Assembly (NCBI GenBank): GCA_037176905.1
Contig: JBBBWG010016445.1
Location: 17,648-81,647 of the forward strand
From: Azolla pinnata
Taxonomy: Eukaryota > Streptophyta > Polypodiopsida > Salviniales > Salviniaceae
DNA: 64,000 nt
Direction of reading: 5' to 3'
Under the pieces are notes generated by a model, which was given only the letters and a program-made list of their open reading frames with translations, had not been told where the DNA came from and ran no database searches. Positions 35,854-47,482 of this stretch are shown here, in pieces (positions within the stretch are counted from its first letter, which is position 1; every line of letters begins with the position of its first letter). The translations under genes and the position numbers were made by a program.

Positions 35854-37655
35854 GCACGCGAAGGATCGATCCCAGCCGTTCATCGAGCCGCACTCCGAGG
35901 GCTATGATCGATTCTGTAGCTCTTATGTTACGCCATGCATATATATGTATATATATGTATATATATATATGATACCAGCATCATCGGCCCATCTGTTCTG
36001 TACTCAGATGAATGATAGGCATCTCTGGATCGATTTCCGCAGCTACATACATGCTTTGTTATGCGTATAGCATGCATGCGAGCTTTGCGATAGCAGAGTT
36101 CCATTGGTCTGGATCGGTTGTGCGATGCTCATGCTCTTGTACATAGCATGCACCCGATGCTCTCGACGAATGATACATAGGCTGTGATAAGAGGGCCGGT
36201 GATGATGTCTGGATGCCCGATCGTTCGGGCCCTCGAGTCGTCCGATTCCGGTAAGAACTCTCGCCGCATATGCATTGATGTCATCCGCTGTTCCGGAGGA
36301 GTCCGTGTAGAGCACGATGCAGCAATGTGCAGCCCAGATCAGACTTGCTCTACCCTATCAATTGGGCTTGTCATCTTCGAGTGCATTTGTGTAAACTGGA
36401 CCCCGTGCTGAACTGATCCGTCTGCTGATGGGGGGGTTTCTGGACACATCTACGACTCTCCGCGCAGCATCTGCAGACCCTCGGTAGGTCGACGGGCTCT
36501 TACAGCATCAAGGAGGCTAGGCGTACAGATGTCTGATTGATCTTTGATTGGCTTGTTTCGCATTGTATTCCAATTTTTCGCCTGTCAAAGATGATTGATT
36601 GCCGCAAAGAATACAATTCGAAGAAGCTCGAGCTTTTCTCTCGGAAAAACCAGCCTGTACCAGCAACACAAGATTCTCACATGCATTCGAGAGGAACATC
36701 GGGATCACAAGCTGATACATACCCAAGTAACAACAAACCGACGGGCGAAAGGAGGGAATCAACATGCATTCTTTTTTCCTCTTGGCACCTTTCTTCTGTC
36801 GCGTTCGACGTTAAGCATCGTTGAATACGCTTCAAAAGCAAATCCACATATCAATGTTGCCATCAACACAGTATAAAGAGAGACTCGAGACGCCCCACCA
36901 CGCCCAGAATCACTCATGAGACATTCAGCTTGGTTCCCTTCAACTTGCTTCACAACATCATTACAGAAGTTGCATGACTCTCATGGAACAAAAGGTTAAA
37001 GTAAACCATGATCAAAATCGAAGACTCGCACGTCAGAATCAATTTTCACTAGTCCGAAAAAAGGGGGGGGGGGAACAGGAAAAAAGATATCTCTGAGACT
37101 GTAGAAATACATTTCCCGACGGCCATCGAAATTCCAAGTGGAGGGGATGCAAGATCATCACACAATGGTTTATCCAATCGACCAATCTCAACAGGTAAGA
37201 TGAGAAAAACGAACAGAAGTGGCTTGATCAACTCTCTTCTTGTATCTAGTCCACAAACTGGTAAATAAACTGATACTACAATGAGGGCCAATGGGGCTCC
37301 TACCATATAACACCATTATATTTACACAATACTTGTACACAATCCACTTTGTAGAATCTTTCGTTAGATTATCCATCTTTCCTTGGTTGACGACTGCCCC
37401 TTGCTCATTCGTTGCTCACGAACATCTTTGCATCTGCATCTGCATCTGAATGCCAGAATTCAGAATCATTCTTGGATTCATGCTGTTTTACTGCAAAGAT
37501 GCTTTAACACGCATAACAGAACTGATTTGAGCGAGAACCGGTCACCTCCCCCACCCCGAATTTACGAGGACATGCTTGCTTGCTTACTTAGCCTTTACTG
37601 TTTACTGCCTGTATCGACCCTACTTCATACATGTGCATGTATGCTCTCTCTATTC

Positions 37656-40600
37656 TCACGACACTCTGGGTTGCCTTAGTGATGATTTGAAATGAGGCTG
37701 CATTAACCTTGCATAGAGGCCATTCCTTGCGATTAATGCATCATGGCTACCTTCTTCCACAATATGCCCTTCATTAAGAACAACTATTGTATCCACATTG
37801 CGCATCATTGCGAGCCGGTGAGCGATCAATATTGTGGTCTTATTTCCCATGATCAATGTCTCGAGAGCTTCTTGCACCACCCGGCTAGATTCTGATTCAA
37901 TGGCGGAGCTTGCTTCATCAAGCAACAATATTGGTGCATTCTTCAGTACAACCCGTGCAATAGCAATCCTCTGCTTCTGCCCTGACGTCAGCTCCACTCC
38001 TCTCATACCTACATGGGTATCGTAACCATGAGGCAAACTACTAATAAAATGATGAGCATTTGCAATGCGTGCCGCCTCCTTCATTTCAGCTTCAGTGGCA
38101 TTATGCCTTGCATATATGATATTTTCTCGAATAGAGGTCGAGAATAACACTGGCTCTTGTTGGACAAGACCCATGTGATTCCTTAGCCATCGTAAATTTA
38201 AAGTCTTTATATCTTTCCCATCTAGGAAAACTTGCCCACGTATTGGATCATAAAACCTTTCAACCAAAGCAATAACTGTACTCTTTCCAGATCCCGATGC
38301 TCCGACAATAGCTACAGTTTGTCCACCAGTCACTTTCAAATTGAGACCACTTAAAACCATTATCTCTGGCCGAGAAGGATACCGAAAATCAACATCCCTC
38401 AACTCGAGTGTTCCATAGACATTGGGAAGTCTTAGTCCTGAAGAATCATCTGAATCAATTTGAGGCTTTCGATCGATGAACCTAAACACAGATATAAGAG
38501 ATTTCCGCCTCTTTAGGATATACGGGGCTAGACCAAAAGGTTCCACCAAAGCAAACGTTGCAAAAGAGAATATGATGAACTGCTTTAGAACTCTTGCTTG
38601 ACTTGTTTTATTGCTTCTCACAACCCCAGCTGCATACCACAGGAGAAATGCATTGCATGCAAAGAGAAGGAACTGTGTAACCCCAAAACCAAGGCCTCGA
38701 AGTTGTCCATGTATAAAACTGTGCATCAATATATTTGATAGATGCCTATTGTAGACTTCCATAACCTTTTTCTCTGCAGAAAATGCTACTACAGTATAAA
38801 TATTCCTTACAGCATTTTCCAGCACCAAGCAAGACTTCTTGTGCACTTCTTGAATGTCACCCGCAAATCCTTCAAGCCATAGTTTCTGCATGAAATTTGA
38901 TTACAAGAAACAAAAGAATGTGAATTATTTTTTGGTCCTTTCAAATGAATCAGTTCAAATTGTTAGTAGCTCTCATAATGCCAGAGCTTAGATTTGTGAT
39001 TCCAACCATGTTCATTGTAGCAAAAGGAGTTCGACATAAGGTACTGGAAAACATCAAACAGCATGCTTACTTAGTGACATACCTGAGCCACTGCCGAAAT
39101 TGTGAGGAAGGGAACAGTGGCAAGGGCTATTAGAGCAACCCGCCACTCTAGTGTGATTCCAACCACAAAAGCAACAATCAGGGCTGTTGAGTCCTGGATA
39201 AGAATCGAGAGCCGATTGCTAAAAGCTGCTCGGACAAAGGTAGCATCATTTGCCAGCTGCATATTAAGAGAGTCTGTACAATTCTCTTCCTTGTCAAACC
39301 AACCCACTTCATTTCTCAATATAGCTGCAAAGTTTGAAACAAAATGTATCCCTCAAAATTACATATGCACCAAAGAAATTAAATAAAATGACATGTCTAA
39401 TTAATGTCTTCAAAAAGGCATTTACATGGTCAAAGGATGCAAAACTCAATTGAACCTATACTAGATAGCTACATAATTAGGTTGATGAAGATATATACCT
39501 GAAAACATCATCCTTCGAACTCGTTCTGTCATTTTCTCCCCCATAATTCCAAAGTAAAAATGCTGAAGAAAATTAGCCACCACAGTAAGTATACCCATCC
39601 CAACCACTATAAGGCACCATTTGTTTACTTCGTGCTTTGCAAGCTTCTCATTTTTCTCCAGCTCATAGTAATTCTGCACAACCTGAACAAGGACAAATGC
39701 TAGAAGAGGATTAAATGACCCAAACACTGCAGCACCTATGCTTCCAAGGATTGCATAAAGCCATTCTGGCGAGCTCAATCTTGCAAGCCTCCACAAAGAT
39801 GGAGGTTCATTGCTTATCTCTTCTGTCGGGGCTATGATGTTTGAACTTGTATGCAGACCAAGTTCTGCATATTGAGCATCAGCTCTACTGAATGTTTTGG
39901 AGTGAGATCTTTCATTCTTAGGATCAGATGTTAACAGTGGGGATACAGGAGATTCTGGATCAGACTGACCAGATGAAAGCCTTTGTATTGCATTGATGTC
40001 CAATTTGGGGAGACTGGGCAAACATATCTCAAAACTATCATGCCACTTATTTGAGTTTGGAAGTTTCTCATTTCCCTCAAAGGGCAGACCATTATCTTGT
40101 TTTTGATCAATCGGTGGGCTGTGTGGACTTAGTAATTCTGGTGAACCTGGAATGCCATACTCATATGTCTGGGGAGGATGAGCCCCTTGTTGACGCTGAA
40201 GTGAGGGAGACTTCAAGAGCTGTGAAGATGGTGATTGGTGATGAACTGGCGACATAGGTGCTTCCCTGAAGAAAGGAGTAACAACCTGTTCTTTCTGTGA
40301 CTGAGATGTTGAGAGTTCTCTTGAGGGTTTCATTGGTACACTGGATGACAGAAGAAACTCATAGAATGAATTTAATTCCCTAATAATGCTTATGAAGTTC
40401 ACAATAGAAAGGAAAACTCGAAAGATAATCATGTATTTCTTTGTCCCCAAATGCCCCTAAATATTCCTTACTTCCTCAAACTCCCCGGTCAACCCTGAAT
40501 AGGGATCTGTTTATGGCAATTTGGACTCCTAGCAAAAGATATAGTTGGTCATGGCAGTTGGTCAAGAGCACATACAATTGCTTGGGTCGCCGGATTGACC

Positions 40601-43600
40601 GGGTGATTTGGAAACAGTGAAAACTTAGTGTACTTGGGGAAATAAAGAGCAGCTCAGAGTTTTAACTGACAAGGACTACACACTTAAAAGATGAAATTAT
40701 ATCAGAGCAAAAAACCAAGTTTAATACACTTTTCAAATTATATCAGAGTTAACCATGCTGAGGTGTATTCTTACTGCTTTGGAGGTTTCGCCGCTTCTTC
40801 GTGACGAATAAGATCTGTATACAAGCCATTCGCACCAAGCAGAAGCTCGTGTGTTCCGAGTTCAATAAGCTGACCTTCGTCTAAGACGGCAATCATATCT
40901 GCACTCCGAACAACTGACAGACGCCGAGCAATCACAATGGTGGTTCGCCCCAGCATTAACAAATCCAATGCTTCTTGTACAACTTGTTCTGCCTCGATGT
41001 CAAGAGCACCTGTAGCCCCATCTAATAATAAAATGCATGGGTTTTTTAGCACTGCCCTAGCAATTGCTAGTTTCAGGTTCTGATCATCAGACAAACGAAT
41101 GACTGACCCACCAACCTACACAACACAGAATAGAATCAATCAAAAGAAGTTGCTCTTATGTTCGGCATAAAGATAGTTCTAGTAGTGATGTCTTTGAGAT
41201 GTATATTACTTGTGTATCATATGCTTCTGGAAGGGAGCTGATAAATGCATGCGCATGAGCAATTTTCGCTGCCTCCTCAATCTCATCCATAGTAGCAGAT
41301 CGGCCATACAGAATATTCTCTTTAATACTTGAGGCAAAAAGGGCAGGCTCTTGGCTTACTAGGCCAATTTGACTCCGAAGCCATTCCACCTTCAGATGCT
41401 TGATATTTTCACCATCCAACAAAACTTCACCTAATTTGAGAACACTCTTCATTAGATTCATTATCCTCAACAAAAGTATCAGAACCGCAAGGTAATCGCA
41501 CAAACTAAGGAAAGCACCTAGTGTTGGATCATAAAAGCGCTGCAAAAGAGGAATAATGCTGCTTTTGCCAGACCCATCACGACCAACTAGGGCAACTGTC
41601 TTTCTAGCAGGAATGTTGAGAAAGAAACCACTGAGTATGGGTATATCAGGGCGAGATGGGTAACTGAAGTAGACATTTCGAAACTCAAGGTTTCCTTGGA
41701 CATTAATCAGAGTCTTCCCATCCTCATTGTTATCAAAAGATGATCGGCTAATCATGTCAAAGAGTCTATGGGCTGCAATTCTTCCTTGCTCAAATGCATA
41801 GAAATTTGTTGCTGCCTGATTCAAGCCCCTTGAAATAATAACAGCACATTTTTAGAAATCCACCGGGTTTCCACAATACTTCAAATATTTTAGCATGAGA
41901 AAATAAAGTAGGCACAGAAAATTTCTTACAAGCCACTTAGAATTATCGAGAATAATGCTGTCACTACATCACCACCATTTACAGCTCCTCTTAACACAAG
42001 ATACCGCCCAAACCACATCTGCAAGGCACATGAACAGATAGCAAGACCGTATGTAAAACCTAAACCAAGTCCTTGTACCAAACTAATCTGGACGCCATAG
42101 CGCAATGTCACTTGAAGAGCATTAGCATATGAGTATTTTGCAAGTGTCTCATTCGCAAAAGCATAGAGAGTCCGAATATACGCGATTGCCTGCATTTTCA
42201 GCATCATATGTCACATATGGCTTTACAGAATCAAAAAGCCAATCAACCCACTCCAGATCATGTAGGCACACGTTCAAATACCTGTTCAGCTATTGTTGCT
42301 GCTTCAGCATATGCATCTTGAATATCTTCAGCAAGTTTGTGCAGAAAGATATTTGAAATGCCACCAGCAGCAACAATGAATGGCCCCGTTCCTAGAGTGA
42401 CAAGAGAAATTTGCCAACTGCCAATAAATCCCACAACAAGGCCTCCTAGGAAAGTTGCCATATTGTGGATATAATTTCCCACCTGCTTCATGTAGTGGAA
42501 TCTTTTTAGCCATATCTCAGTATGGACATATTATTGAAGAAATCAAAACAATAGACTATGGACAGTACTCCACGAAATTAATCCATAAATGGTAAAACAA
42601 GTGTACCTTCTCACTCAAGGTAAATTGTATGAGGATGACATCATTCAGAACCTGGCTAACAATATCTCCATTATTTCCATAAGTATCAAAAAAACCCATA
42701 TCCTGGTTAAACAACACCCGGACATAACTAGAACGTATACGTGCTGTTTGCCTTTCACCAGTATAGATCCAGCATGACACCTCTGTTATTTAAGAATAGT
42801 TCAAACGAGCCATTTTTAATATCATAAGGAGAACGGAATATTTAGTTATATAGAGCTCTGCATTCTTACCAATCCATCCTGCAATTAGGGCACTTCCAGC
42901 AACATACAGTATGGAAAGACAATGCTGCAAAATCCCACAAAGATCAGAGTAAGACCTTATATTTCAAGGCCATGGAGTAAATATATTGGAAAATATGAAG
43001 GATATGCAAACATAGTCAACTTAACATAGAGGACTAGCTTGCTCCATACATAGCTTACACAATATGTCCTTACAACTGCACTAGCTAACACACACATGAG
43101 CAGTACAGACCATGTCAAATTCATAATGCAAATGAGCTTTATCAGCCATGCAATAGCTCTCTAATATCAATAACTAATGATAGATAGGGGAACTCCAATA
43201 AATAGAGATCAACACATATACAGGCCATCATGAATTCATTATGCAATTGAGTTTTATCAGCAACCCAACGAAATTTTGCCTAATGAAACTGTATACACAG
43301 CATTGTATTCTAATCGCTAATAATAGAGATGTGGGGAACGACACATAAAAGAGAATTACATACACACCTTCATGAATTCTTTATACAGCTCAGATTCTGA
43401 ACTTGAGGACCCAAACATATTGATGATCTGTCCAAAGAAGTAGAGATAGATGGGGAGGGCAGCCCCATGGGCTGCAGCTGCAATAGATGCGATGATCATC
43501 AAAAACCAATCAAAAGGGTTTGCATATGCAAATAATCTGAAGAACGGGACAGCTTCTGGAGGTGGCTCTATCTCATCAATTTCTTCCATGGGTGCATCCT

Positions 43601-43736
43601 CTTCAACAGGAACAGCATCATTTCCTACATCCAGGTATGGAGACGGAGACTCTGGAGGCTCTGATACTTCTGATACAGGTGTTAATGGCTGAACATGGGG
43701 TGGTGACCATCCGAACAAACCCCTTGGTAACATCAT
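37656..43736 (-). CDS. ABCB20: ABC transporter B family, ABCB6/ABCB20 type (full-length P-glycoprotein-like)
   Basis: Eleven exons keep frame and give about 1415 residues. In reading order: 43736-43368, 42924-42870, 42782-42607, 42482-42282, 42189-41930, 41828-41518, 41430-41210, 41115-40775, 40340-39499, 39324-39083, 38885-37656. The N-terminus MM-x-RGLFGWSPPHVQPLTP is diagnostic of the plant ABCB6/20 group; Arabidopsis members are plasma-membrane auxin transporters of about 1406-1408 residues. The layout is TMD1-NBD1-linker-TMD2-NBD2. NBD1 has Walker A GRDGSGKSS (436-444), a degenerate signature RLSDDQ and Walker B CILLLDG, where the catalytic Glu is Gly (564). NBD2 has GASGSGKST (1201-1209), LTSGQ and ILLLDE with Glu1330. 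The linker in exon 9 holds conserved SPESPVSPLLTSDPKNERSH-type sequence rich in SP/TP sites. The intron at 41431-41517 is 87 nt and stop-free. The exact subgroup member is inferred; the group is certain. Confidence 0.96.
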
Positions 43737-43953
43737 TTTCCTAGTTCGTTTTTTTTCTTCTTCCTTGAATGGAATGAGCTCACAGATAAATCATCTTGGA
43801 AAAGGAAAAAAAAATGCACCTCCTCGGTGATCAGGAAGAAAATCTTGAACTGTGAGTAACCTTAACAAGCAGAAATTCCAACATCTAAGAGATGATTCAC
43901 AATTGCTCTGCTCCGGTTCTCAAATTGCTGTGAATGATTGAGCAATCAATACA

Positions 43954-44050
43954 CATGCATGCCTGGCTGAAGAATTCCATCCTGAACGAGAAACCATGCA
44001 TGCCTTGCTGAAGAATTCCCTCCTGAAGGAAAAACCATGCACGCCTTCTC
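43954..44050. repeat. 41-bp tandem repeat upstream of ABCB
   Basis: CATGCATGCC begins units at 43954 and 43995, each followed by GCTGAAGAATTCC. A partial third unit starts at 44036. Confidence 0.85.
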
Positions 44051-45736
44051 AAGATTTTCCACTGTAAGAGCTCAGTTAAACCAATGTGCAAATACAAAGG
44101 CCTTTCCTAGACTTTAACAGTTTCTTTGTGATCAACCATGAAGAGCTCAAGATTTTGCTGTCCAAAGGCAAATCTTTCAGAAGAATCTGTTGCCTAGTAC
44201 TGAAGCTTCATAAAGAACGATGACTATAGGTTTCAACAGCTTTTTGAGACATGACAAAATCCCTGCTTTCACAGTCTTGAAAAGCCTTTCAGAGTATGTC
44301 ATGGATTGCACAGCATAGAACACTGCAAGAAAAATATATATTTTTTGGGGGCCCAGCAATCCCTCAGAGAAAGTTCCTGTCAGAAACCTTGCTTATATAT
44401 TCAGCAAGATGTGGAATAAGCTGTGATGAAACATTGCTCGAGTCATAGACTCTCTGACCTTTCGAGGAATTCCAAATAGCAGAAGGAATATCCTGTGCAA
44501 AGGAAATCCGAAGTTTGATCGATAAGCTTTTTCAAATCCAGCTCAGAGAATGTTTCCTTTCAGAAAAGAAGCATGCGGAGACCATAGCTTAATATGATAA
44601 TAGCAGTTTGGCAGCTTCTACAAAATAGCAAGGGAACTCCTCCTCGGAGAATCAATGGCTTTTTTAGAGACACAACATTGTGTCTTTTTCATCTGAACGT
44701 TTTCTTCTTCAGAGATGCGAGGATTCTCTCTCAGTGGAAATGTCTTGATCTTAAAAGTTAAGATACTGTGTAAGAAGGAAAGACTTTAGATGCTTCTAGA
44801 AGCAAATGAAAGCAATGGAGACCTCGTGCTTGAAAGTCTGATAGCCTTTGCATCTATACATCATCTCCGTACATGAAGGGAATGTGTAGAAGAACTGCTC
44901 AGGAAAATACAGTCTTGTCGACCAGTTTCTCTGCTAAAGAACTTCTGAATGCAGATATGCGTTAGACTCATCTGACACGGTTTGGGCAGTGCTCTTTTCC
45001 TGTGTGAGATCTTCTCCCGAGGCGGAGGTTTCACGGCGTCTTGGCAAAGAAATCACACGAGAACCAGAGCAGGAAAGGAAGAGGAAAGCCCGTCAAGAAA
45101 ATGGTTGGGCTCAGAAAGATAGCAGGCGCCATACCCTTGAAGACTAAGCTCCCATCCAGCAAGGAAGAGAGTGTTGTAGCTTGAAGTCTTTTTTCTTTCT
45201 TTTCAACAGAAGATTGTCACTTCTTTCTGCATCCCTCTCTTCTTCGTCCAGCTCCCATGTGTACCAAGGGAGACAGTGTGATGGTTTACAATCCTCTTCT
45301 TTCTTTCGAGCAGAAAGGCATCGTTTCCTTGAGCACTCCTCTCCACTTCTCCTCCTTTTCCTTCTTCTTTCTCTCCTTCGCCCCCTTCTCCTTTCTTCCC
45401 CTCTTTCTTGCTCCAAGAAGACGGACAGTACTAGCTACACCTTCTTGTCAGAAGCATCCGGCTACCCCTCTCTCCGTCTCCACTTCTCCCCTGCTTCGAT
45501 GAACCGTCTATCTTGCTGCATCTCGCGGCGCCGTCACTGCGCGGAGCAGCGCGAAGGAAAGGAAAGCGTCTTGAATCGGCGAAGACGAAGAAGAGGGCAA
45601 GGAGCTTGAGCTGGACTAGGAGGGAGCGGAGGAAGAAGAAGAAGAAGAAGAGCTCGAAATGTGAGGATTTCCCTGAGGAATTAGGGTTTCAGAGGCGGGG
45701 TTTCCGCCATAGCCAGCCGCCTGTGTTTTCCTGCAG

Positions 45737-45790
45737 ACAACAGTCGTCGTCTTCGTCGTCGTCGTCGTCGTCTTCGCCGTCGTCGTCTTT
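45737..45790. repeat. (TCG)n trinucleotide repeat
   Basis: GTCGTCGTC/TTCGTCGTC trinucleotides with occasional interruptions lie in the likely ABCB leader region. They produce Ser- or Thr-rich artefact frames. Confidence 0.85.
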
Positions 45791-46014
45791 TTGAGAAGGG
45801 AAATGAAAAGCATGAGATTCAAGTTATGAAACGCTTTTTTTGGGGGATTTTGCTTTTGTTTTGTTTTTCCTTGTTTTTTTGTTTTTTTGTTTTTTTTTGT
45901 TTCAATTTCGTCTTTTCAATTTCTGGGGCTTTTATTTTAAATTTCCGGTTTCTCGTCTTTCTTTTTTTTGTATATTATACTAAAATCCAAAAACCACAGG
46001 CTGATGTGAAAACG

Positions 46015-46660
46015 GCCACGCACATGCACATGCAAATGTATGCGTACGTGCGCATGCACACATACATGTGTCTGCCCCCCATGCATGTTACATGCGCATG
46101 CCCATGCATGGATGTGCATGCGGTGTACGCCGTATGTGCGTGTGCGCGTGCGTGCGCATGCGTCCGTGCATGTGTCTGCATGTATGTACATGTGCATGTG
46201 TGCATGTGCATGGGTGCATAGACACATGTATGCACGCTTCGGATGCGTATGTGCATGTGCATGCGCTTCTATGCCCCTCACGCACATGCATGTGTGTCGG
46301 TTTTTAGTGCATGCGCATGCATGCGTGCATGTGCGTCTGTGCACATGCATGCGCACGTGTGGATGTGTGGGTGTGTGTGTGCATGTGCATACGTATGTGC
46401 GTGCATGTGTGGCTGCATATGGTGTATTCATGCATGCACATGCGGGGTGTATGTGTATGTGCATATGTTGTATTATGTATGATGTGCATGTGCACACGTG
46501 TATGAGCATGTGCATGTGCATGTGCCCTCGTGTATGAGCATGTGCATGTGCATGTGCACTCGTGTATGAGCATGTGCATGTGCATGTGCACTTGTGTATG
46601 AGCATGTGTATGTGCATGATGAATGTGCATCCGTGCATGGGTATATGCATGCATATATAT
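46015..46660. repeat. ~640-bp alternating purine-pyrimidine array (GTGCATGTGCATGC)
   Basis: Same composition as the array at 24890-25765. From about 46490 a 36-bp unit (CGTGTATGAGCATGTGCATG plus TGCATGTGCACT/CCT) is repeated four times. Cys/His-rich frames across it are artefacts. Confidence 0.93.
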
Positions 46661-46742
46661 ATATGGTGGAGGCCATGTTCTACGATGAATGGTCATATGC
46701 CAATTACTCCAAGCTAATCACAGATTTCCAGTATTGGCCATG

Positions 46743-46772
46743 CTAAACCCTAAAACCCTAAAACCCTAAACC
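46743..46772. repeat. Short telomere-like tract (CCCTAAAA)
   Basis: Four CCCTAAA(A) units between the array and the LysM 3' flank. Confidence 0.85.
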
Positions 46773-47482
46773 GCGCAGATCAGATCAACCTCAAGCCCAA
46801 AACCCTTGACTTTCTTTAAAATCCCTTTCTTTCCAAAAGAATGTCTATTTATACTTCTTGGCGGACCTCGAAGTTCGCCGCCATTTGGTAAGCCCAAGCC
46901 ATGCTCTTTTCGCCGGCCTGAGCTAATCCATTTTCACTAAGCTTCGGTAATATGCCGAAATTCGCACTACCTTAAGCATCATTGTAATGCATGTTACCTT
47001 AGAGCATGTTAATGGCGTGCCCCATTGTCTTGCTGTGGATTCCGGTCGGTCTGGTGCAACCGAAGTTGGTCTAGTGATCATAACTTCCAACCAAACTGTC
47101 AATTCCAACAGACGCGTTGCCATGTTTTTGTGATGACCGAACAATAGCTGAGCTACAACGTGGAACTGCGCCTTGACCTACATGGGCAATGTTTTCATCA
47201 TCTTTGTCTACGAACAACGTTCGTCTCTATTACTAGACAAGTATATAAAATGCAAACAGAAGATAAGTTTGATGCCAATTAAAGGCTTTCATGACCCAGG
47301 TATATATAGATTCAAAATCCTTGGGCAAGAGATTATTACCCACCAAAGATGTGCTTCTTTTGCATTTCTTTATTCGTTCTAATTGATCAATTCTACTAGA
47401 GACAAAGGACACAGTTGGGAACAATAGTAACAAGATGATTCCAAATTTATGTATAAGACATATTTACGTGTAACGCCAGATG

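Larger units (their letters stand above)
35600..37655. other. ZIF1-like promoter and ABCB 3' flank
   Basis: Apart from the GGGAA tract, the G-box array and a TA-rich microsatellite (about 35937-35972), I see no gene. Short open frames at 36184-36411 and 36537-36876 match nothing I know. A run of eleven G lies near 37066. The last part should be the ABCB 3' UTR. Confidence 0.6.
43737..47482. other. ABCB upstream region and LysM 3' flank
   Basis: The ABCB promoter and leader probably extend to about 45800. A 41-bp repeat lies at 43954-44050, pyrimidine/GAA tracts at 45180-45430 and 45630-45650, and a (TCG)n tract at 45745-45790. A purine-pyrimidine array (46015-46660) and a telomere-like tract (46743-46772) follow. 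No protein-coding exon could be supported. Confidence 0.6.

Noticed and set aside
36184-36876. Short frames of 75-95 codons between the ZIF1-like and ABCB genes
   Set aside because: No conserved motif and overlapping contradictory frames on both strands.
45181-45822. Ser/Phe/Leu-rich and Lys/Arg-rich frames
   Set aside because: They arise from TTC/CTT, GAA and TCG tracts in the likely ABCB leader and do not agree with one another on a frame.
45937-46696. Cys- and His-rich frames resembling metal-binding proteins
   Set aside because: Same microsatellite artefact as at 25 kb; no start context, splicing or conserved domain.
46923-47144. 73-codon minus-strand frame that looked like a retroelement fragment
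   Set aside because: No reverse transcriptase, integrase or protease motif and no terminal repeats found nearby.
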